Positions 18,224 to 27,266 of a stretch of DNA of 64,000 nt are shown piece after piece. Each line of letters starts with the position of its first letter. Within the stretch, counting starts at the first letter, position 1. The position numbers and the translations under genes are program-made. Source of the DNA: Clostridiales bacterium (GTDB taxonomy: Bacteria; Bacillota; Clostridia; Oscillospirales; Oscillospiraceae). The notes under the pieces were generated by a model. That model saw nothing but the letters and a program-made list of their open reading frames with translations. It did not search any database and was not told where the DNA came from. The DNA lies in NCBI GenBank assembly GCA_021205695.1, contig JAJPXB010000019.1:22544-86543 (forward strand). The letters run 5' to 3'.

Positions 18224-19161
18224 GCTGAAAAAATGGCTGGACAACGACCCCAAACCCACGCTGGTGTGCGCCTGCATTTCTGTCGTCTCGCTGGTGTTCA
18301 GCCTCGGGGGATGGCTGAAAGATATGCTCCCCATCGACACCGCATGGGTCGCGATTGTGCTGTGCGGCATCCCGATTGTGGTGGGCGCAGTAACGGCGCT
18401 GATTACCGAACACGATGTAAAGGCCGATGTGCTGGTATCCATCCCCGTAGATAAAAAGGCCGGTGACCCGCTGACCAGCGGAACGGTGAACCAGCTCGGA
18501 GCTTTTCCGTGAAAACGGAATAGACCTGGTGGTTACAAAAGACCTTGAGGCGCAATATTATAACCAGGGCGCAACAGTCATTTTGGTATCCATGCGACAG
18601 GAAATCATCGGGCTCATTGCTCTGGCGGATACCGTCAGAGAAGCATCCGCGGATGCGATCAGCGGCCTGAAGGCGCTGGGCATCACGCCGATGCTCCTGA
18701 CCGGCGACAATGAGCAGGCGGCTTCCACCACTGCGGGTAAGGTCGGCATTTCTGAGGTAAAAGCGAACCTCATGCCGGAGGACAAAATGCAGATCATAAA
18801 AGACCATGCAGAACGGAAGATCTGCATGGTCGGGGACGGCGTCAACGATGCCCTGGCGCTCAGCACGGCGTATGCGGGAATTGCCATGGGCGGAATTGGG
18901 AGCGATATTGCAGTGGAATCCACAGACGCGGTGCTGGTCAGCGACGACATCCAGCGGCTGCCCTACCTGTTCAAAATCACCCAAAAGGCCATGCGCAAGG
19001 TGCGGCAGAATATCATCATCGGGCTTGCTATCAACTTTACGGCCATTATCCTCTCGGCAACGGGCCTCCTGGTTCCGACCACGGCGGCAATCGTCCACAA
19101 CTGCGGCTCCGTGTTCGTGGTCGTGAATGCGGCGATGATTCTGAGAGAGAAGGACACATGA
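18222..19161 (+). pseudogene. Remnant of a heavy-metal P-type ATPase (CadA/ZntA-like)
   Basis: The first part (ATG 18222, SD GGAGG) encodes two N-terminal helices ending KADVLVSI, then jumps in frame to the actuator-domain sequence PVDKKAGDPLTSGTVNQLGAF. A second deletion is out of frame: a stop follows, and the reading resumes at ENGIDLVVTKDLEAQ in another frame. The distal part keeps LLTGDNEQA, MVGDGVNDALAL and the last two helices. The TGES loop, the CPC-type ion-binding helix and the DKTG phosphorylation motif are all gone, so it cannot transport ions. Decay of a metal-efflux locus is the simplest reading. Confidence 0.88.
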
Positions 19162-19195
19162 GGAGTCACAGCGGCGTGTCAAAAGGGATTATTGA

Positions 19196-19224
19196 AGGGG
19201 CTCGCTTCGGGGAAGCAGGCCCCT
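19196..19224 (-). terminator. Possible terminator after add
   Basis: On the minus strand an AGGGGC/GCCCCT stem encloses a second GCTTC/GAAGC stem, followed downstream by a loose T-rich stretch. The T-tract is poor, so confidence is low. Confidence 0.45.
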
Positions 19225-19244
19225 GTCGCAATCGTATTCCCACA

Positions 19245-20258
19245 TCACTGCCGGTCGGTCAGCTCCATCCCGTCCAGCTCGCTCCGGATGGCGGCCTTCA
19301 CCTGCTCCGAGGCGAAGGACATGGTAACGCCGCCCCGCACCAGGGCAAACGCATCCGCCCGGGTGCAGCCTCCTTCCTCCACCGCCCGGCGATACTCCCG
19401 GGTCAGGTCGGTGCGGCTCACCGTCCGGTTGTCGGTGTTCAGCGTCGCCAGCAGCCCGGCGTCCAGGTACTCCCGAAGGGGATAACCCGCCCAGCTTCGG
19501 GCGGCCCGGGTCTGGAAGTTGCTGGTGGGGCACAGCTCGATGCCCACGCCCGCCTCCCGGCACTGCCGCTGCAGCTCCCGGTCCCCGGCCATGGCGATAC
19601 CGTGGCCGATGCGGGCGGCCCCGTAGTCCAGGGCCAGATGCACGTTTTCCCGGACGCCGGTCTCCCCGGCGTGGACGGTGAAGGGGATGCCCAGCTGGTT
19701 CACCCGCCGGAAATAGTTCCTGGAATCCGCCATGGGATGCCCGTTTTCGTTCCCCGCCAGGTCAGCGGCGCAGAACAGCCGGGGGAACCAGTCCTTTGCC
19801 GCCTCCAGCATGGCGAGGTTGTTCTCCTCACTGTCTGTCCGCAGGGCGCAGGCGATGAACCGGCAACAGACTCCGGTGGCGGCCATCCCTTCCCGGCAGC
19901 CCCGCTCCACCGCCTGAAACACCTGGTCATAGGTCAGGCCTCCCGCCAGGTGGAGGTTGGGGGCAAACCGGATCTCCATATAGCGGATGTTCTCCCCCCC
20001 TGCGTCCTCCAGCAGGTCGATCACTGCCCGTTCCAGCCCCGCCTCCGTCTGGAGGAGCCGCAGGGGCAGGGTGAAGCACCGGAGATATTCCGTCAGGCTG
20101 GCGCACGCCTCTCCGGCGAACATCTGTCCCTCCAGGTCTGTCGGGACGGCCTCCCCCACGCTCTGGAGATAATCCAGCATCCGCCGGGGGTGGACGCTGC
20201 CATCCAGATGACAGTGCAGCTCCACCTTGGGGAGCCGGTCAATCCAGTCGTTCTTCAT
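19245..20258 (-). CDS. add: Adenosine deaminase
   Basis: Zn-dependent amidohydrolase that converts adenosine or deoxyadenosine to inosine. About 337 residues. Metal and substrate motifs: ELHCHLDGS near the N-terminus, TVHAGE in the middle, GHGIAM, and LNTDNRTVS where some relatives have NTDDP; the TDN form is common in Firmicutes. ATG 20258 follows GGAGG by eight bases, whereas the track start adds a proline/arginine-rich segment. It overlaps the nucleosidase gene by 20 bases and closes luxS-mtn-add. It may instead act on a related nucleoside of the methyl cycle. Confidence 0.9.
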   Translation of the reverse strand: MKNDWIDRLPKVELHCHLDGSVHPRRMLDYLQSVGEAVPTDLEGQMFAGEACASLTEYLRCFTLPLRLLQTEAGLERAVIDLLEDAGGENIRYMEIRFAPNLHLAGGLTYDQVFQAVERGCREGMAATGVCCRFIACALRTDSEENNLAMLEAAKDWFPRLFCAADLAGNENGHPMADSRNYFRRVNQLGIPFTVHAGETGVRENVHLALDYGAARIGHGIAMAGDRELQRQCREAGVGIELCPTSNFQTRAARSWAGYPLREYLDAGLLATLNTDNRTVSRTDLTREYRRAVEEGGCTRADAFALVRGGVTMSFASEQVKAAIRSELDGMELTDRQ

Positions 20259-20946
20259 CTTTGATCCTCCGCAGCACGGACGCTGTGATCTGTATGGAGG
20301 TCTGGGCGGCCTGGGCGGCAAAGGCGGGAAAATCCGCCGGGGCGTTGCCGTCCGCGTCGTCCGAGATGGTACGGATCACGGCGAAGGGAATTTTGTTTAC
20401 ATAACACACCTGGCCGATGCTGCCCCCCTCCATCTCTCCGGCGATGCCGCCGAAGGTGTCGTGGATCCACTGCTTCCGCTCCCGCTGGCAGAGAAACTGA
20501 TCTCCCGTGGCGATGGTGCCGGTGACACACTTGTGGCCGCCCTCCAGCACCGCCGCCTCCACCAGGGCGGACAGGCGGCGTCCGGCGGGGATGTGGATAA
20601 TGTTCGGGCCGGAGAGCATCCCCAGGGGATCGCCCAGCCCGGCGGTGTCCATGTCGTGCTGCACCACGTCGGTGGCCACCGCCACGTCCCCGATGCCCAG
20701 CTCCCGGCACAGGGTACCGGCGCAGCCCGTATTGATGATCGCCCGGACAGGAAAGCGCAGTATCATGGTCTGTGCGCAGATGGCGGCGAACACCTTGCCG
20801 ATGCCGCAGACCGCCATGACCACCGGCTGCCCCTCCAGGCGGCCGGTGACAAATTCGATGCCGCTGACGGTGGTCGTCTCGGCCCCCTCCAGCATGGCCC
20901 GGAGCCCCTCGATCTCTACCTGCATGGCTCCAATGACGCCGATCAT
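20239..20946 (-). CDS. mtnN: 5'-methylthioadenosine/S-adenosylhomocysteine nucleosidase
   Basis: Cleaves adenine from methylthioadenosine, S-adenosylhomocysteine and 5'-deoxyadenosine. 235 residues. The N-terminus IGVIGAMQVEIEGL, the ribose-pocket GIGKVFAA, NTGCAG, and the catalytic regions EMEGGSIGQVC and RTISDDADG (catalytic Asp) match the MTAN family. ATG 20946 follows GGGAGGGG; the track start is ten residues longer. It lies four bases downstream of luxS, giving two successive steps of S-adenosylhomocysteine recycling. Confidence 0.94.
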   Translation of the reverse strand: MIGVIGAMQVEIEGLRAMLEGAETTTVSGIEFVTGRLEGQPVVMAVCGIGKVFAAICAQTMILRFPVRAIINTGCAGTLCRELGIGDVAVATDVVQHDMDTAGLGDPLGMLSGPNIIHIPAGRRLSALVEAAVLEGGHKCVTGTIATGDQFLCQRERKQWIHDTFGGIAGEMEGGSIGQVCYVNKIPFAVIRTISDDADGNAPADFPAFAAQAAQTSIQITASVLRRIKDEERLD

Positions 20947-20950
20947 GGAC

Positions 20951-21409
20951 TCACCCCTCCCGGTATTTAAAATCATTTGTCTTTCCCTCCAGCACCGCCA
21001 GATAGGCCCGGCACTCTGTTTTCGCCGCGGACAGGCTCAGGTTGCGATAGTTGCCGCACTCCTGGCGGCTGGCCCCGAATACCGGCCCCTCATAGGCCAG
21101 GATGTCCCGGAGGGTCTGCTTCACCGTCTCCAGCACCCGCTCGTTGTCTCCGTTGCGGATGAGCAGATAGAACCCGGTCTGACAGCCCATGGGGCCGAAA
21201 TAGATCACGTCCTCCCGCAGGGGAGAGTTGCGGATGAAGGTGGCGAACATATGCTCCACCGAGTGCATGGTCAAATCGTCCATGTAGTCTCCCCCGTTGG
21301 GGGTGCGGGTGCGCAGGTCGTAGGTGGTCACGTCGCCGTCGATGCGGGAGAGGTAGATCCCCGGCTCCAGCAGGTCGTGGTTCACAGTAAAGCTGGTGAT
21401 GCGCTCCAT
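20951..21409 (-). CDS. luxS: S-ribosylhomocysteine lyase LuxS
   Basis: Splits S-ribosylhomocysteine into homocysteine and DPD, the precursor of autoinducer-2. 152 residues, normal length. Metal ligands H49 and H53 (HSVEH, with E52) and C118 (QECGNY) are present, as is the catalytic C76 in GPMGCQTGFY. It heads luxS-mtnN-add, a compact activated-methyl-cycle operon; AI-2 signalling is possible but no lsr-type uptake genes are in the window. Confidence 0.97.
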   Translation of the reverse strand: MERITSFTVNHDLLEPGIYLSRIDGDVTTYDLRTRTPNGGDYMDDLTMHSVEHMFATFIRNSPLREDVIYFGPMGCQTGFYLLIRNGDNERVLETVKQTLRDILAYEGPVFGASRQECGNYRNLSLSAAKTECRAYLAVLEGKTNDFKYREG

Positions 21410-21464
21410 GTCTGGCTTCCTTTCTCCCAGGCGCGGGCCGGATGGCCCGGGCAGCTTGATACAG

Positions 21465-21501
21465 ACACAGACCGGCGCCCGGAGGGGAGGCCGGTCTGTG
21501 T
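21465..21501 (-). repeat. Inverted repeat between uxuA and luxS
   Basis: A perfect 12-bp inverted repeat ACACAGACCGGC/GCCGGTCTGTGT with a 13-base loop lies between the uxuA stop and the luxS start. There is no T-tract on either strand. It could be a factor-independent but weak terminator of uxuA or a regulatory site for luxS. Confidence 0.6.
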
Positions 21502-21532
21502 GTCATTGGCGGGGATTTGCTGTGGGCTGTGC

Positions 21533-22624
21533 TCAGGCTTTCTTGGCGGCCTCTTCCTTACAGATGGCCTCCCACAGGCCGTTGAGGTAGCAGACGCCCA
21601 GGGCACGGTCATACAGGCCATAGCCGGGACGGCCCACCTCGTCCCAAATCATCCGGCCGTGGTCGGGGCGGATGTAGGTGTCCGGGCAGGTGTCGTAGAT
21701 GGCCTTCATGATTTCGTACATATCCAGATCGCCGTCGGCGGACAGGTGGCTGGACTCCCGGAAACGCCGGTCGCTGCCCAGGTGCTTCACGTTGCGGACG
21801 TGGAGGCAGCCGATCCGGTCCATCTCGCCGAAGTGGCGGATGATGGCGGGGATGTCATTGTTCACATTGGAGCCGAGAGAGCCGGTGCAGAGGCAGAGGG
21901 TGTTGCAGGGGCTGTCGTGGAGCTGAACCATGCGGTCGAAGCCCGCCTGGTCGTGGGTGATGCGGGGCAGGCCAAAGATGGGCCAGCCGGGATCGTCCGG
22001 GTGGCAGGCCATGCGAACGCCTACCTCCTCGCAGGTGGGGATGATGCCGTCCAGGAAGTACTTGAAGTTCTCAAACAGCTTGTCCTCATCCACGCTCTTG
22101 TACATCTCCAGGGTGTGCTCCAGCTCGGCCAGACGCTCCGGCTCCCAGCCGGGGAGGGTGAAGCCGTTGGAGTTCTTGGCGGTGTTCTCCACGATCTCCA
22201 TGGGAGTCATGTTGCCCAGCTCTTCCTCGTCGTAGTACAGGCTGTTGGAGCCGTCCTCGGGGATGACCCGGGCCAGGTCGGTGCGCAGCCAGTCCAGCAC
22301 GGGCATGAAGTTGTAGACGATGACCTTGACGCCCACCTTGGCCAGATTGCGGATGCTCTCGCAATAGTTGGCGATGTACTGATCCCGGGTGGGCAGGCCC
22401 AGCTTGATGTCCTCGTGGACGTTGACGCTCTCGATGACCTCGCACTCCAGGCCGGCCTCGTGGACGTGGTCCACATAGGCCTTGCACTCCTCATAGGTCC
22501 AGACATCGCCCGCAGCCTTCTCGTCCAGGACGCCCATCAGGCCGCTCATGCCGGGAATCTGGCGGATCTGCTTCAAAGTGACGGAGTCACGGCCCTCGCC
22601 ATACCAGCGAAATGTCATTTTCAT
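21533..22624 (-). CDS. uxuA: Mannonate dehydratase
   Basis: Dehydrates D-mannonate to 2-keto-3-deoxygluconate in hexuronate catabolism. About 363 residues, TIM-barrel fold with Mn2+ or Fe2+. The N-terminus MKMTFRWYG is typical; [27 protein letters not shown] and [10 protein letters not shown] carry the expected His, Cys and Asp ligands. ATG 22624 is chosen after a GGGGGAG site; the track start adds an unrelated leader. No other uronate gene is adjacent, so the rest of the pathway must lie elsewhere. The promoter is probably the extended -10 at 22734. Confidence 0.95.
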   Translation of the reverse strand: MKMTFRWYGEGRDSVTLKQIRQIPGMSGLMGVLDEKAAGDVWTYEECKAYVDHVHEAGLECEVIESVNVHEDIKLGLPTRDQYIANYCESIRNLAKVGVKVIVYNFMPVLDWLRTDLARVIPEDGSNSLYYDEEELGNMTPMEIVENTAKNSNGFTLPGWEPERLAELEHTLEMYKSVDEDKLFENFKYFLDGIIPTCEEVGVRMACHPDDPGWPIFGLPRITHDQAGFDRMVQLHDSPCNTLCLCTGSLGSNVNNDIPAIIRHFGEMDRIGCLHVRNVKHLGSDRRFRESSHLSADGDLDMYEIMKAIYDTCPDTYIRPDHGRMIWDEVGRPGYGLYDRALGVCYLNGLWEAICKEEAAKKA

Positions 22625-22733
22625 TGGGAAGCTCCCCCTTTTGTAATTATGTCCCCGCCCGCTCCGACCGGATGGGACGGCGATCACGATTTTTGACGGG
22701 GAGAAAATCTTTGTTCAATCTCCCCTTCATAAT

Positions 22734-22742
22734 AGTATAGCA
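22734..22742 (-). promoter_or_regulatory. Extended -10 promoter of uxuA
   Basis: On the minus strand TGC followed directly by TATACT, an extended -10; the best upstream hexamer is TTGTGG with a long 20-base spacer. Confidence 0.55.
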
Positions 22743-22989
22743 TAGATCTTCCCATTCCGCCACAAGAATTTCACGTTTGAAGGAAAAAATTGTCGCAGGT
22801 GTCGCAACGATGCTGCGCAGACAGGCGGACAGGAGAGAGAAAAAACAGTGCGTGGACGATTTGCCTTTCTGTTTTGCCTTCCCAATGCGATCCCATCCCA
22901 GTCCGCGTCTGTCGCCGGCCCTTTTTCGCCCCGTATCACAGCGCTGCGACGCCTGCACAGTCGAAAAACCTTACAAATGCGGGAAAGCA

Positions 22990-23018
22990 TTGCATCAGTG
23001 GGGAATTTGTGTTATGAT
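22990..23018 (+). promoter_or_regulatory. Promoter of the surface-glycan cluster
   Basis: TTGCAT (22990-22995), a 17-base spacer and TATGAT (23013-23018). It is the only convincing promoter found before the 13 co-directional genes that follow. Confidence 0.72.
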
Positions 23019-23060
23019 AATGCGTGTTTTCATGGATATCAATCACGGAGGCATACAGAG

Positions 23061-23450
23061 ATGAAAAAAGTGATCACCTATGGCACCTTTGATCTGCTCC
23101 ACTACGGACATATCAACCTCCTCCGGCGGGCCAGGGCCCTGGGGGACTACCTCATTGTGGCGCTGTCCACGGATGAGTTCAACTGGAACGAGAAGCAGAA
23201 AAAGTGCTATTTCAGCTACGAGCAGCGCAAGCAGCTGCTGGAGGCGGTACGGTATGTAGACCTGGTCATTCCCGAGACCTGCTGGGAGCAGAAGGCTGCG
23301 GACGTGAAGGAGTTCCGGGTGGACACCTTTGTCATGGGGGACGACTGGAAGGGACAGTTTGACTTTCTCAGCGACCTTTGCCAGGTGGTCTATCTGCCCC
23401 GCACACCGGAGATCTCGTCCTCCCAGATCAAACAGGATCTGGGCCGGTAG
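23061..23450 (+). CDS. tagD: Glycerol-3-phosphate cytidylyltransferase
   Basis: Makes CDP-glycerol from CTP and glycerol-3-phosphate, the building block of glycerol teichoic acids. 129 residues. The cytidylyltransferase motif HYGHINLL near residue 14 and the C-terminal RTPEISSSQIK are intact. CACGGAGG lies upstream of the ATG. It opens the glycan cluster and should supply the two CDP-glycerol glycerophosphotransferases at 50.7 kb, tying the cluster to a glycerol-phosphate polymer. Confidence 0.95.
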   Translation: MKKVITYGTFDLLHYGHINLLRRARALGDYLIVALSTDEFNWNEKQKKCYFSYEQRKQLLEAVRYVDLVIPETCWEQKAADVKEFRVDTFVMGDDWKGQFDFLSDLCQVVYLPRTPEISSSQIKQDLGR

Positions 23451-23465
23451 GAGAGGGAGAAAGAG

Positions 23466-26400
23466 ATGAGTTCTGACGAGAGAATGAAGTGCAGGCAGCA
23501 CAATCTGGGCTGGCTGCTGTATCTGGCGTCGGCGTTCTTCTGGGTGATGAACCGCTACCGCACCAGGCGAATTGCCATGGCGGGGTATACCTTTGCCTCG
23601 GTCATCGTATTCCCCGGGATGCTGTTTCTCATAGGGCGGGAGTCCCGGGGAAAGAGCCGGCAGGAGCTGGTCTCCTCCGGCGTGGGCATGATCCTCCTGG
23701 GCTATGCGCAGAAGGTGCTGCTGTTCTGGTGCGAGACGCTGGCGGGGCGTGACCCGTCGTTTTATCCCTTCTCTACCACAGGCGCGCCCTGGCTGTTCCT
23801 GGTGGGCGGCGTCTGCCTGATCTTGGCGGGGGTGGTCCCCCAGAGAGAGTGGATGAAGAAATGGCTGCTGCCCCTGACAGTGGTCATCGGCCTGGCGGCG
23901 GGCCTGATCAAGCCCATCACCAACTTCCTGTGCCTGGCCCGGCTGGCGGTTTACCTGCCCTTCTTTGTGCTGGGCCGGAGCATGGAGACGGAGAAGCTGG
24001 CCCGCTGGTGCCGCTCCAGATGGAGCAAGCTGCCCTCTCTGCTGCTGGTCGGCGGCTGGGCGGTGGTATGTATCCTGCTCCGGGCCTATTGGAAGGACCT
24101 GCGCGCTTTTATTGACGGGAACACCTGGTATGACGGCGTGGCGGGCCTCTCCGGCGCATGGACAGGCATCCTGGCCCGGCTGGCCTTCTATGTGCTGGCG
24201 GCGGGCCTGATCTGTGCGATCTGGACGTTGACGCCGGACTGGAGAGTTCCCCTGTTTACCGACCAGGGAAAACGGTGGAAGTCCGGCTATTTCTGGTTCT
24301 CCCCCCTGGTCTATGTGCTGACCCTGCCCGGGGGAATCGTTGTGAGAGGGGCGCTGTGCGCCCTGGCCGGGCTGGCGGCGGCCAGCCGACTGGCAAACCG
24401 GCTCCCCGCCCTGTGCCTGAACGTCGTGAGCCGGCTGGACAGAGAGGAGCGCCCGGTCCGGGCGCTGGGACGGAAGCGGTTCTGGCAGCGGCACCGGTGG
24501 GGCCTGAAAATGACCGCCCTGTTTACCGTCCTCTTCCTGGTGGTGGCGGTGGCCTATGTCTACCCCTTCACCTCCAACGGGAAATCTCTGGTCTGGTCCG
24601 TCGACGGCCTGGGCCAGATGTACACGGGGATGCTCTATTTCAAAGAGTATGTCATGAGCGGGCTGAACAGCCTGCTGGAGACGGGCGTCCTCCGCTTCCC
24701 GCAGTGGGACTTCTCCCTGGGCTTCGGTATGTCGCCCCTGGACGCGATCCGGCGGGAGCCGTTCATGCTGCTGTGTCTCCTGGGCAATGAGGAGACCATG
24801 GAGCTCATCGCAGACATCACGGTGATCCTCCGGCTGTATGTCTGCGGCCTGGTGTTTATCTGGTTCTGTGCCACTCTGGGCAAACGGGAGAAGCTCCCCA
24901 TCCTGGCGGGCGCGCTGGCCTTTGTCTGCTCCGGCTTCGCCATCTTTGCCGCCGTCCGGCAGCCGTTCTTCACCACTGTCCTGATGACCTATGGGGTGCT
25001 GACCCTCATCGGGGCGGAACGGTTCCTCCGGCAGCGGAAGTACGGCGTGTTCGTGCTGGCGGCATTTCTGCAGTGCCTGACCGGATACTACTCCGCCTAT
25101 GTAAACGGCGTGATACTGGCGATCTATCTGCTCATCCGGCTGTTCTGCCTTCACGGGAAAAAGGTGGGGAAGATCCTCTCCGAGATCGTGAAGCTGGTGG
25201 GCTTCTATGCCTGGGGAGCGGCCATGGCAGCCTGCGCCCTCCTGCCCGGAATACTGAGCTTTTCCGGCTCTGCCCGGAGCGGGGAGGGGATCGAGTACAG
25301 TATCTTCTACAGCAACAGCTACTACTCCGGCCTGCTGGACGGCCTGAACCTGGAGTTCAGCTCCATCGGCTCCTGGACGCATGTGAGCATGGCAGCGCTG
25401 GCCTGGCTGGCCTGCATCCTGCTGTTCCGGCGCAAGCGGAAGGAGCTCCGCCCGCTGAAGGTGGGACTGGTCGTCTGCAGCGTAGGCATCTGCCTGCCCG
25501 CCTTCGGCCTGGCCGCCAACGGCTTTGCCTACGTCTGCAACCGCTGGGGATATGCCTTCTGTCTGCTGGTGGCCTATATCCTGGTGGAGATGCTGCCGGA
25601 GCTGACGACGCTGAACCGACGGGACAAGCTGGTGCTGACCGGGAGCACGGTGGCCTACTGCGCCGTCTGCGTCACCCAGGACGACGCCACAAAGCTGGTC
25701 GCTTTCGGCCTGGTGACCATGGCGGTGACCATGCTGGTGCTGATCCTCCTGGACGAGACAAAGCTGAAACGGGGACAGCGGATGGGCGTTCTGACCCTGG
25801 TCACGGTGTACACGGTCATGCTCAACGTGTCCAGCTCTCTGCTGCCTGGCGGCGGGGGCTATGCCACCCAGTTCGTGGCCTCCGGAGAGGTGTACGACAC
25901 CATGAGCGGTCAGATGGACGAGGCGCTGTCGACAAAGACGCTGTCAGAGGACGACTCCTTCTACCGCATCGACCAGGATTCGCCCCGCTATAACCAGGGC
26001 GGCGCCATGGACTTCTACAGCACCAACACCTATTACAGCGTCATCCCCTCCAGCATCAGCGAGTACTTTGCAGACGTCTGCCTCAGCAGCCAGAACCACA
26101 CCTACTGCATCCGAAATCTGGACGAGCGCTCCGTCCTGATGTCTCTGGCCGCAGTTAAGTACTATGTGACCGCAAATGAGAGCCGGATCCCCTATGGCTT
26201 TGAGGCGGTGGAATCGGTGGAGAGCGAGGACGGAGGGAGCACGGTGACGGTGTATGAAAACCGGAACGCCCTGCCTCTGGGCTACACCTATACCAGCTAT
26301 GTCACACAGGAGGAATATGAGGCCATGACTCCTCTGGAGCGGCAGCAGGTGATGCTGGAGAGCGCCGTGATCAGCGGGGACACCGATCTTCTGACGCACG

Positions 26401-27185
26401 ACGAGGACACCTACACTGAGACGAGAACGGAGGTCACAGTGAAGTCCTGCGATGACCTGGTCCTGGATCAGGAGGCGCTGACGATCTCCGCCAAGGAGGG
26501 CGGCAGCGTTACCCTGGAGTTCCAGGGAGAGGCCAACTGCGAGACGTATCTGGTGATCACGGGGCTGGAATATGCCAGCAAGAGCTCTTCCGGCACCTGC
26601 GATATCTCCTGCAAGGCAAAGGGCAGCAGCGAGACCCTCACCCTCCGGGGCCAGTCCCAGAGCTATTATTTCGAGACGGATGCGGCGGTATTCCATCTGG
26701 GCTACAGCGAGGAGAGCCAGTCCAGCTGCACCGTGACCTTCAACGATGCGGTGGAAGCCGTCTACGAGGATATCTATGTGGTCTGCGTCCCCATGGACGA
26801 GATGGACAGCCAGGTGGACGCCCTGCGGGAGGTCGTCCTGGAGAACGTGGAGGAGGACGGCGACCGGATCACCGGGACGATCTCTCTGGAGAACAGCCGC
26901 CTGCTGACCTTCTCCATCCCCTATGCCGAGGGCTGGAGCGTCTACGTCAACGGGCAGGAGGCCGAGCTGCTCCAGGTCGACGTTATGTATTGCGGCGTCC
27001 TGCTGGAACCGGGAGAGTATGAGATCGAGCTGCGGTATGAGCAGCCGGGGGCGTCCACGGGGATGCTGATCTCCGCCGTGGCGGTGATCGCCATCCTGCC
27101 GGTGGCCCTGGTGACCGGAGCGGTGAAGCGGCGGCGGAGACCGGCCAAAGCGAAGCATGACCCGGCGGGGAGCGACACGCCCTGA
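23466..27185 (+). CDS. YfhO-family membrane glycosyltransferase with an extra N-terminal membrane region
   Basis: 1239 residues. From about residue 345 on it is YfhO-like: membrane entry VAVAYVYPF, then WSVDGLGQMY, the stretch WDFSLGFGMSPLDAI, about a dozen helices, and a large extracytoplasmic domain (about 780-1190) before a final helix and basic tail. B. subtilis YfhO works with CsbB to glycosylate lipoteichoic acid. Residues 1 to about 340 add some eight helices resembling an acyltransferase-3 membrane domain (HNLGWLLYLASAFFWVMNRY, VYLPFFVLGRSM); this assignment is tentative. The fusion would couple glycosylation and acyl transfer. It starts 15 bases after tagD. Confidence 0.8.
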   Translation: MSSDERMKCRQHNLGWLLYLASAFFWVMNRYRTRRIAMAGYTFASVIVFPGMLFLIGRESRGKSRQELVSSGVGMILLGYAQKVLLFWCETLAGRDPSFYPFSTTGAPWLFLVGGVCLILAGVVPQREWMKKWLLPLTVVIGLAAGLIKPITNFLCLARLAVYLPFFVLGRSMETEKLARWCRSRWSKLPSLLLVGGWAVVCILLRAYWKDLRAFIDGNTWYDGVAGLSGAWTGILARLAFYVLAAGLICAIWTLTPDWRVPLFTDQGKRWKSGYFWFSPLVYVLTLPGGIVVRGALCALAGLAAASRLANRLPALCLNVVSRLDREERPVRALGRKRFWQRHRWGLKMTALFTVLFLVVAVAYVYPFTSNGKSLVWSVDGLGQMYTGMLYFKEYVMSGLNSLLETGVLRFPQWDFSLGFGMSPLDAIRREPFMLLCLLGNEETMELIADITVILRLYVCGLVFIWFCATLGKREKLPILAGALAFVCSGFAIFAAVRQPFFTTVLMTYGVLTLIGAERFLRQRKYGVFVLAAFLQCLTGYYSAYVNGVILAIYLLIRLFCLHGKKVGKILSEIVKLVGFYAWGAAMAACALLPGILSFSGSARSGEGIEYSIFYSNSYYSGLLDGLNLEFSSIGSWTHVSMAALAWLACILLFRRKRKELRPLKVGLVVCSVGICLPAFGLAANGFAYVCNRWGYAFCLLVAYILVEMLPELTTLNRRDKLVLTGSTVAYCAVCVTQDDATKLVAFGLVTMAVTMLVLILLDETKLKRGQRMGVLTLVTVYTVMLNVSSSLLPGGGGYATQFVASGEVYDTMSGQMDEALSTKTLSEDDSFYRIDQDSPRYNQGGAMDFYSTNTYYSVIPSSISEYFADVCLSSQNHTYCIRNLDERSVLMSLAAVKYYVTANESRIPYGFEAVESVESEDGGSTVTVYENRNALPLGYTYTSYVTQEEYEAMTPLERQQVMLESAVISGDTDLLTHDEDTYTETRTEVTVKSCDDLVLDQEALTISAKEGGSVTLEFQGEANCETYLVITGLEYASKSSSGTCDISCKAKGSSETLTLRGQSQSYYFETDAAVFHLGYSEESQSSCTVTFNDAVEAVYEDIYVVCVPMDEMDSQVDALREVVLENVEEDGDRITGTISLENSRLLTFSIPYAEGWSVYVNGQEAELLQVDVMYCGVLLEPGEYEIELRYEQPGASTGMLISAVAVIAILPVALVTGAVKRRRRPAKAKHDPAGSDTP

Positions 27186-27266
27186 CGGACGGCGGCCTGC
27201 GCTGCGGAAACGGCGCAGAATGAGAGAATGAGATAGAGATAGAGAAGAGATATGGAGGTATGCGCA

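Larger units (their letters stand above)
22625..23060. other. Divergent intergenic region uxuA / tagD
   Basis: This roughly 435-base gap contains no credible gene. It carries the uxuA promoter at the left and the tagD promoter at the right. Two TGTCGCA copies at 22791 and 22800, nine bases apart and therefore near one helical turn, resemble weak 0A-box variants. The short track ORFs here are not supported by ribosome sites or similarity. Confidence 0.6.

Noticed and set aside
17652-19161. Mobile element as the cause of the decayed TetR/ATPase region
   Set aside because: No transposase, inverted terminal repeats or target-site duplication was found; simple deletions explain what is seen.
22777-23017. 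Short plus-strand ORFs between uxuA and tagD
   Set aside because: No ribosome sites, cysteine- and arginine-rich nonsense composition, and the tagD promoter lies within them.
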